DNA from: Rhabdophis nuchalis
Taxonomy: Eukaryota > Chordata > Lepidosauria > Squamata > Natricidae
Length of the DNA: 64,000 bases
Assembly (NCBI GenBank): GCA_039707465.1
Contig: CM077658.1
Coordinates: forward strand, 19,457,232-19,521,231
Direction: 5' to 3'
Below, piece after piece: positions 53,154 to 63,752 of the stretch (within the stretch, counting starts at the first letter, position 1; each line of letters begins with the position of its first letter). The notes beneath the pieces are model-generated. The model was given only the letters and a program-made list of their open reading frames with translations. It made no database searches and had not been told where the DNA came from. The translations under genes and the position numbers were made by a program.

Positions 53154-53161
53154 GATTAGAG

Positions 53162-53258
53162 CAGGGTGTCCCAATCTTGGCAACTTTAAGACTTGTGGAC
53201 CTCAACGCCCAGAATTGAAGTCCACAAGTCTTAAAGTTGCCAAGTTTGAAGACCTCTG
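53162..53258. mobile_element. Palindromic hAT MITE with perfect 8-bp TSD
   Basis: 97 bp from CAGGGTGTCCCAATC to GAAGACCTCTG with long inverted arms around TTGGCAACTTTAAGACTTG. GATTAGAG is repeated exactly at 53154-53161 and 53259-53266. Confidence 0.9.
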
Positions 53259-53487
53259 GATTAGAGGAAGGAGGCTGAACACTCCACTATGAATAGAACC
53301 CAACTGGAATAGAATGGTATTTGACTCGGATGGGGTCAACTATTATAACTGAAGGATTTGTATCTGATCTGACTCAGCAAAGGATTGTATGAAATAATAC
53401 TTTGAGGCATGGTCAGGATCCATGATGTTGCTTTTAAAGTTTTGACAGGAGCACAGAAATGGCTTCCAAACTAGTGATGCTTTAGTC

Positions 53488-53585
53488 CAGCGGTGTCCAA
53501 CCTTGGAACTTAAATACCTGTGGACCTCAGCTCCCAGAATTCCCTAGCCAGCATGTCTTAAAGTTGCCAAGGTTGGACACCCCTG
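53488..53585. mobile_element. Palindromic hAT MITE, 7/8 TSD
   Basis: 98 bp from CAGCGGTGTCCAACC to GGTTGGACACCCCTG. CTTTAGTC (53480-53487) and CTTTAGGC (53586-53593) differ at one base. Confidence 0.88.
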
Positions 53586-53764
53586 CTTTAGGCCCATCAA
53601 GAGATAAACGGGCCAATGCCTCGTTAGCACTTGGCCACAAGGCAAGGAAACATGGCAAATGGTCTGCAGTACCACGGACAGTTCCAGAAATGGCAGTTGC
53701 TCCAGTAGGGGCTGGAGGTAGACATGGATCTTAGCAGTTGCTTTTTTTTCCCCTGGTCTATCCA

Positions 53765-53912
53765 TCTGTCATGCTGGCCACATGGCCATGGATATGTCTT
53801 CAGACAGGCCTGGCTTTTTAGCTTTGAAATGGAGATGAGCACCGCCCCCTACAGTTGGGTACAACTAGCACATATATGCGAGGGGAACCTTTACTTTTAC
53901 CTTATCCATCTG
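53765..53912 (+). mobile_element. Sauria-type SINE, 3' half
   Basis: CATGCTGGCCACATGGCC, CTTTGAAATGGAGATGAGCA and CACATATATGCGAGGGGAAC, then CTTTTACCTT. 5' truncated. Confidence 0.85.
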
Positions 53913-54189
53913 AGCTGCTCTCCTTGATCTTGAAACTATCTTTCATCAAGAGTCTTCCTTTGATTATGACTATATATGAGACCACCTCTAAGCGTGTTGA
54001 CCCCATTGTACAACCCTGACCCAACATAAGGTAGCTATTTCAAAAGCAGATTATTTTTCCAATGACCTGGGTTTTAGGGAAGCCTACATCTAACTGTGAA
54101 AGTCTTGGTTGAAGCTCAACAGTCTTCAGAAAAATTGCCATGAATTTTCCAGGTTCATTTTCATTTGTTATTTCAACTGTCCATCTTAA
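53913..54189. other. unique noncoding DNA
   Basis: No feature recognised. Confidence 0.35.
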
Positions 54190-54495
54190 ACATTTATTTA
54201 TTTAGTTTGTCACTCGTGCACAAGACAGCAGGGATAAGAATAAATAGGTATAAGAACACAGGAAATGGGTACAAATAAATGGGGACAGTAGGACAGGGAT
54301 GGTAAGCACACTGGGGCACTTATGCACACCCCTACTGACCTCTTAGGAATGTGGTGATGTCAACAGCAGACAGTTTAAGGTTAAAGTTATGGGGGCTTGA
54401 GGATGTAACAACAGAGTCACGTAGTACATTCCAGGCATTGACCACTCTGTTACTGAAGTTGTATTTTCTGCAATCGAGTTTGGTACAGTGATTCT
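54190..54495 (-). mobile_element. LINE-B 3' end
   Basis: CATTTATTTATTTAGTTTG tail, GGGGACAGTAGGACAGGG and CTTAGGAATGTGGTGATGTC, then the complement of the NAWN...LP coding block (ACATTCCAGGCATTGACCAC). Diverged copy. Confidence 0.78.
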
Positions 54496-54675
54496 GGGTG
54501 ACTCACAAACAACTAAAGCAATATTCTGCGGGCTGGTTTATTTAAAAAATAGCTTTTTAAAACTATAGCTCCTTATCATTCATAATTTGAATTCATACAT
54601 TTCTATTTACTGTCTCTAATGCACGTAAATATATATAATGTAGAATTTGCTCCCCTTTCTTTATCACCTATGAAT

Positions 54676-54811
54676 CAGAGGTGGGTTGTTACTGGTTCGG
54701 TCCGGATTGGCCGAACTGGTAGTAGTGGTGGTGGGAGGTTTCTGCACATACACCGAAACATCACATGCGAGTGCAAGCACACCCGAACCGATAGTAGAAC
54801 AATTGCCTCTG
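54676..54811 (+). mobile_element. hAT MITE with perfect 8-bp TSD
   Basis: 136 bp from CAGAGGTGGG to GCCTCTG. CTATGAAT occurs at 54668-54675 and again at 54812-54819. This copy fixes the terminus of the CAGAGGTGG family. Confidence 0.9.
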
Positions 54812-54819
54812 CTATGAAT

Positions 54820-55474
54820 ATATTGATTGCATACAGCTTGTTTTAAATATGCAAAAGTGGTAATATTTTTCGCCTCTGCTGAGCACATGATTTCTTCCAC
54901 ACAATGTTTAATAACATTTATTCTTTTTTTGGATTACCTTTCACAACTCAAGGTGTTGGTACAGATTATTAATGGGAAGGAAAGGGAGGTGAGTAGATGT
55001 TACAAATTATCTCCCAAGGGAATCTAAGCCTGGCTCATTTACCTCTATAGTAGGAACAGAAAACCTCATTAGAAGGAGTTCAGAAGTTGGATCATAAGGC
55101 AGAATTATTTATGTCAGAACCACAATAGCCCTTAGACGTTCTGTCTTAGGATAAATATTAATTTCCCATGCATCTCTTCTTATGTGCTAGCTGTTCATAA
55201 TTTTACAGGGCTATATCATAGGCCATCGCAAAGGTTTGACATCTGAAGAAGACAGAATGGGAAGTTTTCCTCCCTAAATTGAACACAAACATACATATGG
55301 TAGAAAGACTGTGAAGCCACTAGATAAGGTTAAACACAGATTAACATGATTACTTACTGGCACATCAAGAGCCCAGAATGCCTCCTTCACTATCACAAAC
55401 CCAGTCATCAACACACATATAAGAAAGAATAATTTGTTGTTAGTTGCAAAGTCATGTCTAACCCAATCTCTCTA
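54820..55474. other. unique noncoding DNA
   Basis: No feature recognised. Confidence 0.35.
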
Positions 55475-55690
55475 TAAAAATGGCTGTGTGTGTGTGTGTG
55501 TGTTCCAGCATAATTCTGGAACGCCTGGGCCGCTGAACTGACTTGGTACAGAGATGACTTACTCTCTGGAAACAAGGGAGTAAGACATCCCTAACACTCT
55601 TCAGGAGTATGCATGGATGTGGGTGTATTCCAGCATAACTCTGGAATGCCTGGGCTGCTGAAATGAAAAGGAATGAATTATATCTATAGT
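55475..55690 (+). mobile_element. Helitron-like 5' fragments
   Basis: TCTCTATAAAAATGGCTGTG, (TG)n, CATAATTCTGGAACGCCTGG and TACAGAGATGACTTACTCTC match 2590-2710. A second partial start (CAGCATAACTCTGGAATGCC) lies at 55630, so it is two partial units. Confidence 0.5.
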
Positions 55691-56901
55691 GTCAAATCAT
55701 GGTACTTTATCCTGGGACATGTATATTTGCCCTTATCCATGACATGATGCCACATTAGCTGAAATCTATGTGATCATACATCTCTCTTAGCTTATATTCT
55801 ATTTTGGGCTAGAAGCTTGTATTTTTGGCTCATTAAAAAAAATCAGTTTTTTTTCTCCTCCAGGCAGTTCCCACCCATCCACTCCCCCTCTCCCCCGTGA
55901 AACCTAAGTGAAATTCAGTACCTACAGGATAACATATCATGTTCTTTATCTATCTACTCTCAATACAAGAACAAATATAGGCTGATGCAAAGAAATAGAA
56001 ACACTTACATGAAACTCCCTACCACACACACACAACCAAATCTCTCTCTCTGTGTGTGTGTATCTGTGGAGGGGCAAAGACTGGTTTTGCCATATTCAAT
56101 AGACCACCCTGGCATGAATTGCCATTAATATGCCATTTCCTGTTCCTGCTATCACAATATAAAGGACCTTTGCTCTGACCTTTTTATGAAAACATCCTTT
56201 GTCAAGAATGAAAGCGACTCACTGTTAGAGCCTTATCTATAGAGCTTAGCCAGCAGATCAAATCCAAAAGGCAGAATTCATTTACTTTGTATTAAATGCG
56301 TTCCGTTAAGAAGTTTCAATTTTGGCAGAAAGGTGTATTAATCACCGGGGGGGGGGGGGGGGGAGGAACACCCCCCCAAAAAAGTTTCACTTTTCACAGC
56401 TCCTGCTTTGCTTTCAATGCGCTTCCACAGTGAAGCTTTTGTTTCTTGTTTCTGAAAGAGCAGAGGGGAGAAAATAATTCTGGATTTGAATACAGTAAAT
56501 ATAGCAAAAGGAAGCTTTTTAAAAATTACTCCCAGGGTACGACTGTAGACGACGTTCGTAGTAACGTCAGGATTACAACCCTTAGAAACTCGGCAGCTTC
56601 AGCCGAGGGCAAAATAAGAGGGCAAAATTGGTTTAAACAACTGGATTTTATTCCATGGAAATCTATTCAAGTATTAACATCTATTCAATATTAACAATAG
56701 TGTGTTAATATTTACCATGATCTTTGTTTTCCTGGTTTTTTTCCTGGTACTCTGTATTCATACACTGAATGCTTACAGGATTATACATACATACACACAC
56801 ACATACATGCATACACATATACAGTACACACAATATATAATTTATAAGGATTCTTGAATACAGTGTATGAATACAGAGTCTGTCAGCTGTATGGGTCAGA
56901 T
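55691..56901. other. unique DNA with a G17 run
   Basis: G17 at 56347-56363 followed by C7 and A6. AC/AT-rich microsatellite near 56785-56840. No gene or family recognised. Confidence 0.4.
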
Positions 56902-57252
56902 GGGACGCAGTGGCTAAGATGCTGAGCTTGTCGATCAGAAAGGTTGGAAATTCAGCAGTTCGAATCCCTAGCGCCGCATAACAGAGTGAGCTCCCATTAC
57001 TTGTCCCAGCTTCTGCCAATCTAGCAGTTCGAAAGCACGTAAAAATGCAAGTAGAAAAATAGGAACCAATTTGGTGGGAAGCTAACAGCGTTCCGTCCCC
57101 CTTCGGTATTTAGTTATGCCGGCCACATGATGACAAGGAGACGTCTTTGAACAGTGCTGGCTCTTCAGCTTTGAAATGGAGATGAGGACCGCCCCCTAGA
57201 GTCAGGAACAACTAGCACATATGTGCGAAGGGAACCATTACCTTTACCTTAG
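56902..57252 (+). mobile_element. Sauria-type SINE, full length
   Basis: GGGACGCAGTGGCTAAGATG, AGCAGTTCGAATCCCTAGC (B box), body and CCCCTAGAGTCAGGAACAAC, ending CATTACCTTTACC. Small deletions in the A box. Confidence 0.88.
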
Positions 57253-57269
57253 CTGGCTCAGTGCAAGAA

Positions 57270-57345
57270 TGCAGTAGGCAAGGCTCTCCAAGCTTGGCAA
57301 ATTTAAGACTTGTGGACTTCAACTCCCAGAGTTCCTCAGCCACTG
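57270..57345 (+). mobile_element. hAT MITE, left half
   Basis: GGCTCTCCAAGCTTGGCAAA, AAGACTTGTGGACTTCAACT, CCTCAGCCA. The right half is missing. Confidence 0.6.
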
Positions 57346-57364
57346 ATTTTTTTTAAAATGATTT

Positions 57365-57615
57365 TTATCCACCCTGCGTTGGATAACCATTTGTCTGAAG
57401 TGGTGTAGTGTTTCCTGCCTAAGCAGGGGTTGGGTCTAGACCAGGGGTCTCCAACCTTTGCAACTTTAAGTCTGAAGGACTTCAGCTCCCAGAATTCTCC
57501 AGCCAGCTTTGCTGGCTGGAGAAGTCTGGGAGCTGAAGTCCTTCAGACTTAAAGTTGCAAAGGTTGGAGACCCCTGGTCTAGAAGACCTCCAAGGTTCCT
57601 TCCAACTCTCTTAAT
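57365..57615 (+). mobile_element. CR1 3' tip split by a hAT MITE
   Basis: GGATAACCATTTGTCTGAAG to GGGTTGGGTCTAGA, then after the insert AGAAGACCTCCAAGGTTCCT and CCAACTCTCTTA. Normal CR1 text is restored when the insert and one TSD copy are removed. Confidence 0.85.
57442..57576. mobile_element. Palindromic hAT MITE, 135-bp hairpin
   Basis: From CAGGGGTCTCCAACC to GGTTGGAGACCCCTG. The two halves are near-perfect complements of about 65 bp. TSD GTCTAGAC (57434-57441) and GTCTAGAA (57577-57584), 7 of 8. Confidence 0.9.
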
Positions 57616-58062
57616 CTATATACACAGGAGGCTTCCAAAAATCTGTCACCCTTCAAATGAGTGGAAACTGCATCACTCAGAATGTGTAGCTTGGGCCTCT
57701 ATGCTGGGCATTAGAAAACTGGCCACCGCCATTATGTCTGAAGCCACCGTTGAAAATTATATCCATCTAGAAGAAAAGAAAACCAGCCTTGTAAACAAGT
57801 GGAGACTAAGGAAATTAAGCTACCATAATTACTAGCAAGCACGGTTATCTCCCTTTGATGTCTCTCGCAGAGGAAGAGGCTCGGAAAGCTTTAATTTTCA
57901 AGACAATAAGACCTCCTGGAAGATAGCTAATAATAAAATGGCTTTCCATGGTTTGTGCCCTAGGAAGACACAAGAGGAAGTGACTGCCTGAAAACAGGGC
58001 ATTGGATGTCACTGGAATTGTGAGAAAGATTACGAAAGGAAAATATGAATCTCCGATCATAA
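57616..58062. other. unique noncoding DNA
   Basis: Contains a 108-codon frame (57509-57835) that mostly starts inside the MITE and has no recognised domain. I do not call it a gene. Confidence 0.4.
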
Positions 58063-58373
58063 CTCTAGAATGCCTTGAGCAATTTCAACCAAACTTGGTA
58101 CACAGATGACTTACTCTCTGGAAACAAATACTGTGGGGGTAAGACACCTCTGATGCCCCTCAGGGTGTGTGTTCTGTTAAGGTACAGCCTGTTGTACCTT
58201 AAAATGGCTTCTACTGGCTTCTACACAGTGGGGTTGCCACGGTAACGGCTTCACAGTACTCTACAAGAAGGCTCCCTCTGGTAAGTGGGAAAATCCAACA
58301 TTAGAAATGATGTTTGGTCCGGATATTTTCCCCCTATAAATAAACACCAGGATAATGTTGGATTATTAGCTAG
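58063..58373 (+). mobile_element. Helitron-like 3' fragment
   Basis: ACTCTAGAATGCCTTGAGCA, AACTTGGTACACAGATGACT, GTTGCCACGGTAACGGC and 3' AATAAACACCAGGATAATG to TTAGCTAG. The terminal hairpin is decayed compared with 2957-2973. Confidence 0.55.
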
Positions 58374-58602
58374 TTAGATGGAAGCATTGGATTGCTTTAA
58401 GTTTGGAGCAACATGTCACCTTATAGTGAAGATGGGTGGCATAAACATTTCATAAATAAATAAAATAAAATCATTTGGCTTGAGTAAGCAAAAAGTAAGA
58501 AAAATGGACAAGTTTTGTGATCCCAAGAAAACGTAGGCACGGTTGCAATAGCCGGATCCTAGCATATTCTGATGGGAAGTTTCCTAGTTCTTCCATTAGA
58601 AC
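58374..58602. other. unique noncoding DNA
   Basis: Short A-rich AAATAAATAAAATAAAA tract near 58455. Nothing else recognised. Confidence 0.3.
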
Positions 58603-58690
58603 AGGATGTGGTGGCTCAGTAACTAAGACACTGAGCTTGTCGATCAGAAAGGACAGCAGTTCGGCGGTTCAAATCCCTAGCGTTGCTTAA
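58603..58690 (+). mobile_element. Sauria-type SINE, 5' tRNA-like head only
   Basis: GGATGTGGTGGCTCAGTAAC, CTGAGCTTGTCGATCAGAAA and GGCGGTTCAAATCCCTAGC. 3' part absent. Confidence 0.8.
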
Positions 58691-59764
58691 CTAAATTGCA
58701 TTGTTGTCCAGGATGCACAGAAGTAGCCTTATGTGAAGGGAAAAGTCTATGCATTCTATATTACTCCTTATGTGCTTATGCACATGTATGGGTGCATAAA
58801 ACCAGCTGAATTTGCTCTCTGTTCAGATATTTCCACTCCAGAGTTACAGCTGTAAACCATAACTCATCCTGACATCAGGGAAACAAGGCATAATAGGGAT
58901 GAAATCAAGGCAGTGATTTTTTTCAGTGATGGTGACTAGTAACTAAGATATCTATTGGGCAACGATGGAGAATTAGAACATGTGGTTTCCCTTTCACAAA
59001 GCACAAACTCTCACCAAATAGAGTGAGCAGCAAACGCAGGAGGAAATCAGAGTGAAAGTTTCTTTTTTTTTCTTCCGTCCATCCTGACCAGGGAAGCAAA
59101 GGAATTGACCTTATAGCACCTGAAACTTAATCTAAATGTTTGGATTGCAGATGCGTTGAGATTTATGGTTTTGCTCAAACAATAATAATGAAGGATCTCT
59201 ACTTGGGCAGAGTGGAAGAAGCAATTTTTGGAGCAGTTCTTTTATTGTGGATTGAGTGGGGTTTTTTTCCCTTTCTTTCTTTCATGCCAGCTGCTGTTGT
59301 TTCTAAACTATAAATGAGAGATAACAGGAATGAAGGGAGCAGGGAATTCTTCCGCCTCTCCTCCTCCGGCTAACGAATGCTGCCTGCCGGCATGGCTATC
59401 GGGCCACCTGCGATGTGTTAGTCATGACAAAGGTCAGCGATCCAGGGCTTTTTAGGATGGTGAATAGCTTCAGATTAAATTAGGTGTAAGAAAAGTCATT
59501 TCCTCTGAGTGATAAACTGAAAACACCTGCAGCCTGTCTCAAGTTTTACTGGGAGAGATGCACATAAGCCTTCTTGAGTGTTTGCCAACTCAGGAGGCAC
59601 CAGAAGCATCAGGATGAAAACAAGGCACAAGATTTAAAATATAAAACACAAGGTTAAAATATGTACGCATGAAATGGATCTTGCCCAGAAACTGGCAACA
59701 TGGATTGCATTGTGCTATGCTGCCCTAAGTTTGAGTAGTCACTGATCAGAACACAAAGTTATTT
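58691..59764. other. unique noncoding DNA
   Basis: 59100-59560 is repeat-free and balanced. No gene recognised. Confidence 0.4.
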
Positions 59765-59951
59765 AGTTTCCTAGTATGATTTTGATTGCTTATTTAGTAA
59801 CCTATGACTATCACTAAGTGTTGAATCTTATGATTCATGATGAATGTATTTTTTTTTATGACTAGCATCATGATTCATCACTTGGATGTACCCGGAGAGC
59901 TTATGCACCAAAGACAAATTCCTTGTGTGTCCAATCACACTTGGCCAATAA
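59765..59951 (+). mobile_element. LINE-C 3' end
   Basis: TTTCCTAGTATGATTTTGAT, CCTATGACTATCACTAAGTG and CCTTGTGTGTCCAATCACAC, then GGCCAATAAAGAATTCTA. A 50-bp duplicated ATGATTCA segment lies near 59830-59880. Confidence 0.8.
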
Positions 59952-60445
59952 AGAATTCTATGTACAGTAGTGGCCAAAATTGTGGAAATCTTTTGGGAAA
60001 AGTGTATCTTTGAGGTTTGATGGCTGATTACACCACTTTTTTTTTGAGTCGTACCATAAAATTATATATCGATGGAAAGATAATTTAATCAAGAATGGAA
60101 TGCAATAAAATGTTTATGAAGGATTTGCTATTAGCAGTTATAAAGAAATGTGAAACATATAGGAAAAAATGAGATATACAAAAATTATTTCCATGTTAGT
60201 TAATACTTAGTTGGGTGACCTTTAGCTTGAATTATGGCCTTACAATGTCTTCCCATGGAGTGAACTAAACCTTTTAGTTCTGCAGCTGTTATAATGTGAA
60301 AGATGGAGTGATTTCTTCTACTAACTGGGTTTTATTGCTGATTATATTTGGCTATAACGTTTTGTAGAATATAGATAATTGAACAACTTTGTTGCATTAT
60401 ATTCTTGATTAAATTATCTTTCCATTGATATAGACTTTTATGCTA
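59952..60445 (+). mobile_element. Tc1-like non-autonomous element
   Basis: TA then CAGTAGTGGCCAAAATTGTG at the left. TATCGATGGAAAGATAATTT (60067 on) is matched in reverse near 60395-60425 (TGATTAAATTATCTTTCCAT), so long terminal inverted repeats are present. The centre carries TTAGTTGGGTGACCTTTAGC. The right tip is lost. No transposase frame. Confidence 0.7.
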
Positions 60446-60469
60446 TTATCCTCCCCCCCCCAAAAAAAA

Positions 60470-60893
60470 GCTGGCTCAGAGCTCTGTCTTCAGAGTAAGA
60501 CATCAGTGAAGCAGATGAACAGCTGGAGCCTGTTTCCAATTTGTGCATGCACAGAGATGAAGAGAACAGCTAAAGAACAGGGGGCGACTTGGGAGTAAGG
60601 CCACAGGTGGACGATGAATGGCCCCTCCCAGAGGAAATAAAAGAGGAGTGAAAGGGGAGTGGAGTTTGCAGGAGACAATTAATTGGTCCGTGACTCTCCG
60701 AGACTCCTTGCCAGGTTTTGCAGATATCAGCCTGGTCGCACTCCAAGCCAGATAAGGTCTGTGACTGTAAATCCTCCCTTGAAAGACTTTGCTGGATGTG
60801 AATGAGCAGAATTCCCAGTAAATTAATAAAAGGGTTTTTTTGTCAGGACAAGGAGTTTGCTTCATGCTCTTGGGAAGCCTCGGTCAGAACAGG
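60470..60893 (+). mobile_element. LTR-1, 5'-truncated
   Basis: Aligns with 18040-18452 from AGCTGGAGCCTGTTTCC to GGAAGCCTCGGTCAGAACA, including TTAATAAAAGGG. It directly abuts a C10/A8 joint and the Tc1-like element. Confidence 0.68.
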
Positions 60894-61429
60894 TGTTGAG
60901 ATGGGACACCATATACATATATATAAATTTATATTTCTTAGCCTCCCCTTCATACATTTTTGCAGGTTTCCTCTGTCTGCCAAAGAAACCAGGATCAGAT
61001 TGCCAACTGGTAGACATGAGCATTTCTCCAGAGGCTTGTATCAAACTTGGTGTCAGCATTTGTGGGTTTCAACTCAGTTTCTCCTTACCTCTGATTTCCA
61101 TCAGGCATCTTTCTCTGCAAGTTCTCAGATTCTGCTGCGCCAGCGAGGAAGAGCAGCATACGTCCCCTTGGTTCAGACAAATTATTGAATGGGCCGGGAT
61201 GCACAAGGAGTGTGAGATCCTTCAGAGAGGTCACACACATTCAGAGAGGAGAGAGAAGAGTCTCTGCGGTCTTCGTCTAGTTTGTTGTAATGATTCGTTG
61301 TCCTTTGATCCAATGACCAAAAAAAAATGTCCCTGATTCTTTGATGGGTAGTTAGGAATTTCTGGAAAGGTGGAATGGGTTGAGGAATTAAGGGAGAAAG
61401 TAGGAGGATAGATCTTCCATACTACAGAA
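60894..61429. other. unique noncoding DNA
   Basis: Two overlapping frames of 128 and 159 codons start in the LTR and run on. They carry no recognised domain and are probably chance. Confidence 0.35.
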
Positions 61430-61510
61430 AATAGAATATTGGCCAAATGTGATAGTAACACAAGGAATTTGTTTCCAGTGCATAAGCTCTCAGGGTAGAT
61501 GCAAAACAAC
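61430..61510 (-). mobile_element. LINE-C 3' tip
   Basis: AATAGAATATTGGCCAAATG, CACAAGGAATTTGTTTCC and GCATAAGCTCTCAGGGTAG are the complement of the LINE-C end. It abuts a CR1 in the opposite direction. Confidence 0.7.
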
Positions 61511-61519
61511 AAAGTGAAG

Positions 61520-61985
61520 CCACAATGTAAAAAAAAGACGTGGAGACTCTGGAAAAAGTGCAGAGAAGAGCAATAAAGAGGATTAGAGGACTGGAGGTCA
61601 AAACATAGGAAGAACAGTTGCTGGAACTGGGTATGTCTGGTTTCATGAAAAGAAGGGCCAGGGGAGACATGATAGCAGTCTTCCAATATCTCAGGGGCTG
61701 CCACAAAGAAGAGGGAGTCAAGCTATTCTCCAAAGCACCTGAGGGCAGAACAAGAAGCAATGGGTGGAAACTAATCAAGGAGAGAAGCAACTTAAAACTA
61801 AGGAGAAATTTAATGACAGTTAGAATAATCAGTGGAACAACTTGCCTCCAAAAGTTGTGAATGCTCCAATACTGGACCATTTGCCTGAAGTAGTGTAGGG
61901 TTTCTTGCCTAAGCAGGGGGTTGGACTAGAAGACCTTCAAGGTTCCTTCCAACTCTGTTATTCTATTCTATTCTATTCCATTCTA
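61520..61985 (+). mobile_element. CR1 LINE 3' end with TTCTA tail
   Basis: GTGCAGAGAAGAGCAATAAAG, then codons for LELGMSGFMKRRARGDMIAV and RGCHKEEGVKLFSKAPEGR (80-codon frame), then 3' end AGACCTTCAAGGTTCCTTCC and a TTATTCTATTCTATTC tail. Confidence 0.92.
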
Positions 61986-62372
61986 ATAATAATCATAATA
62001 ATGAAACCAATAGGAGAAGGTAGTGGAACAGATGAGAAGGATAAAAACAATACAGCTGTGCTACATGGCTAAATATTTACTACATACTCCATACAAACAC
62101 ATACACACACACACACACACACATACACACAACATAAAAATGAGAAATATGTTTATTTCTTAAATTGTCTTTTTCAAACATCTCTGGGGGGGAAAGGCAC
62201 TATAAAATATCACTTGTCTCACATTTGCTCTTTAAAATATTTTGCTTTCCTGAATTCAAGTATTGGTGGATTTTTAAAAAAAATAAAATAAAATAAAACG
62301 CTAGTTGCTTTCTTCCCACCACAATTACTGTAGCTCAATTATGTACTTCCATATGTCAGGTACACCACGGTC
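61986..62372. other. unique DNA with (AC)n
   Basis: AC repeat at about 62102-62130. No other feature recognised. Confidence 0.4.
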
Positions 62373-62510
62373 TAATTTAATCTTCATTACACATTGCCAT
62401 ATTGCAATTATATATGCTCTCCGAGTGTTAACACATATTTAAACCTGTTATTCCTTTGTCACCGATTTACAAAGAGCTACCTGAAAAGAAGAAACAGATG
62501 TCATAATTAT
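62373..62510 (+). promoter_or_regulatory. Conserved-looking block B, paired with block A at 5693
   Basis: Same blocks in the same order as 5693-5836 with similar spacing (138 against 144 bp). Spacer text differs, which suggests old duplication with retained cores rather than a recent repeat. Confidence 0.45.
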
Positions 62511-63656
62511 AATCTTATTCAGTTCAACTTTTTAATACTGGGAACCTCGGAGTATAAATTATACGTGAACTTGTTGCGTGTCCTGAAATTAATGAAGCAA
62601 CGCTGTCAGGCTAATACTGTAACTCATTATGGATTGTGGATGCATTTCCCCCCACCCTACCCCACCCACCCCTATTTCGGGATTGTGCGATAAAATTATA
62701 TTAATACAGCTTGATAATGAGCTGAATGGATTTCTCTACACAGAGGCAGAAGGAGAATAGTTTCCCTTTGTCAGGCTGCTGGGAGGGAGCATGTAGAGGT
62801 AATTAAAAAGAATTACTCAAATCTCTCACCAACCTCATTTATATTAAATGAATTTGCCGGGTTTCAGTTCTAAAAATTGATCACTCTTCGCAAATTATAA
62901 AGCGGGTTTCCCCCCCCCCTCTATCCACCACCCCCTCCCCATGAACTACAGTGGCTGGGGTACCCATCACAATGCCTTATCTACTATCAAGGTGGTCCCC
63001 GTGGGTTCACATTAATTAAGCTTTAACAGTTTGGAAAATTGTAGCAATATTTTATGATTCATGTAATTAAACTCTAACGAAATGTCACAACTGCTAGTGA
63101 TATCTTTGCTGGTAATTTATATGTGTCCTTACTTCAAAGGAACCAGAAGTAATGAAATATTCTTGAACACGCAGACAGTAACAAAAAAAAAAGGAAGAGA
63201 GGGAGGGGTGTGTAATTTCACTGGTTTCAGTGATCAAAAGCAATTTTATTACCTTTCTGTTCTTCGCTTTCTTCCTTCCTCTCGCTCCTTAATCTTGAAA
63301 CAATGCCATGGGATGGTGTAAACCGAAGGCTATTTGGGACACAAAGATCTTTGGAAGGGAATATTGTGGGGATGCAAAGTGCCTTAAAAATGTTTCAGGA
63401 AATCAGATCGATTCAGACCAAGTTGATGTTGGGAATCCAAATGTGGGATCAATTTTGCTTGATCTTATTCCACAAGTTTGGGTCAAACAGACCATCTGAA
63501 TAAAATAGAAACAGTTCCATAGCTTAGGCCCTAGAAAAACCTGGATTTACAAGCCATCTTGCAAGGAGAGAAAAATCAAACAATTTACAATTGCCACAAA
63601 CGCCTTGAAGGACAGGTAGAGTAGAAACATAATAAGCACCAACTATTTCTTTATTT
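62511..63656. other. unique AT-rich noncoding DNA
   Basis: No repeat family recognised; C9 run near 62910 and A10 near 63182. Two overlapping frames of about 65 codons at 63303-63503 show no family resemblance. Confidence 0.4.
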
Positions 63657-63752
63657 AAGCATGCAGTGGCTCAGTGGCTGAGACGTGGAGCTTGTTCATC
63701 AGAAAGATCAGCAGTTCGGCGGTTCAAATCTCTAGCGACGCGTAACAGAGTG
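63657..63752 (+). mobile_element. Sauria-type SINE head, cut by CR1
   Basis: ATGCAGTGGCTCAGTGGC (A box), GGCGGTTCAAATCTCTAG (B box) and GCGTAACAGAGTGA, then an abrupt change to CR1. The rest of the SINE may lie beyond the window. Confidence 0.8.

Noticed and set aside
56347..56363. G17 run as a functional G-quadruplex
   Set aside because: A single homopolymer next to C and A runs. Likely a replication-slippage tract or sequencing-prone site; nothing further supports function.
61222..61880. Minus-strand frames of 152 and 157 codons
   Set aside because: They are antisense to a CR1 reverse-transcriptase tail; the sense strand carries the conserved residues.
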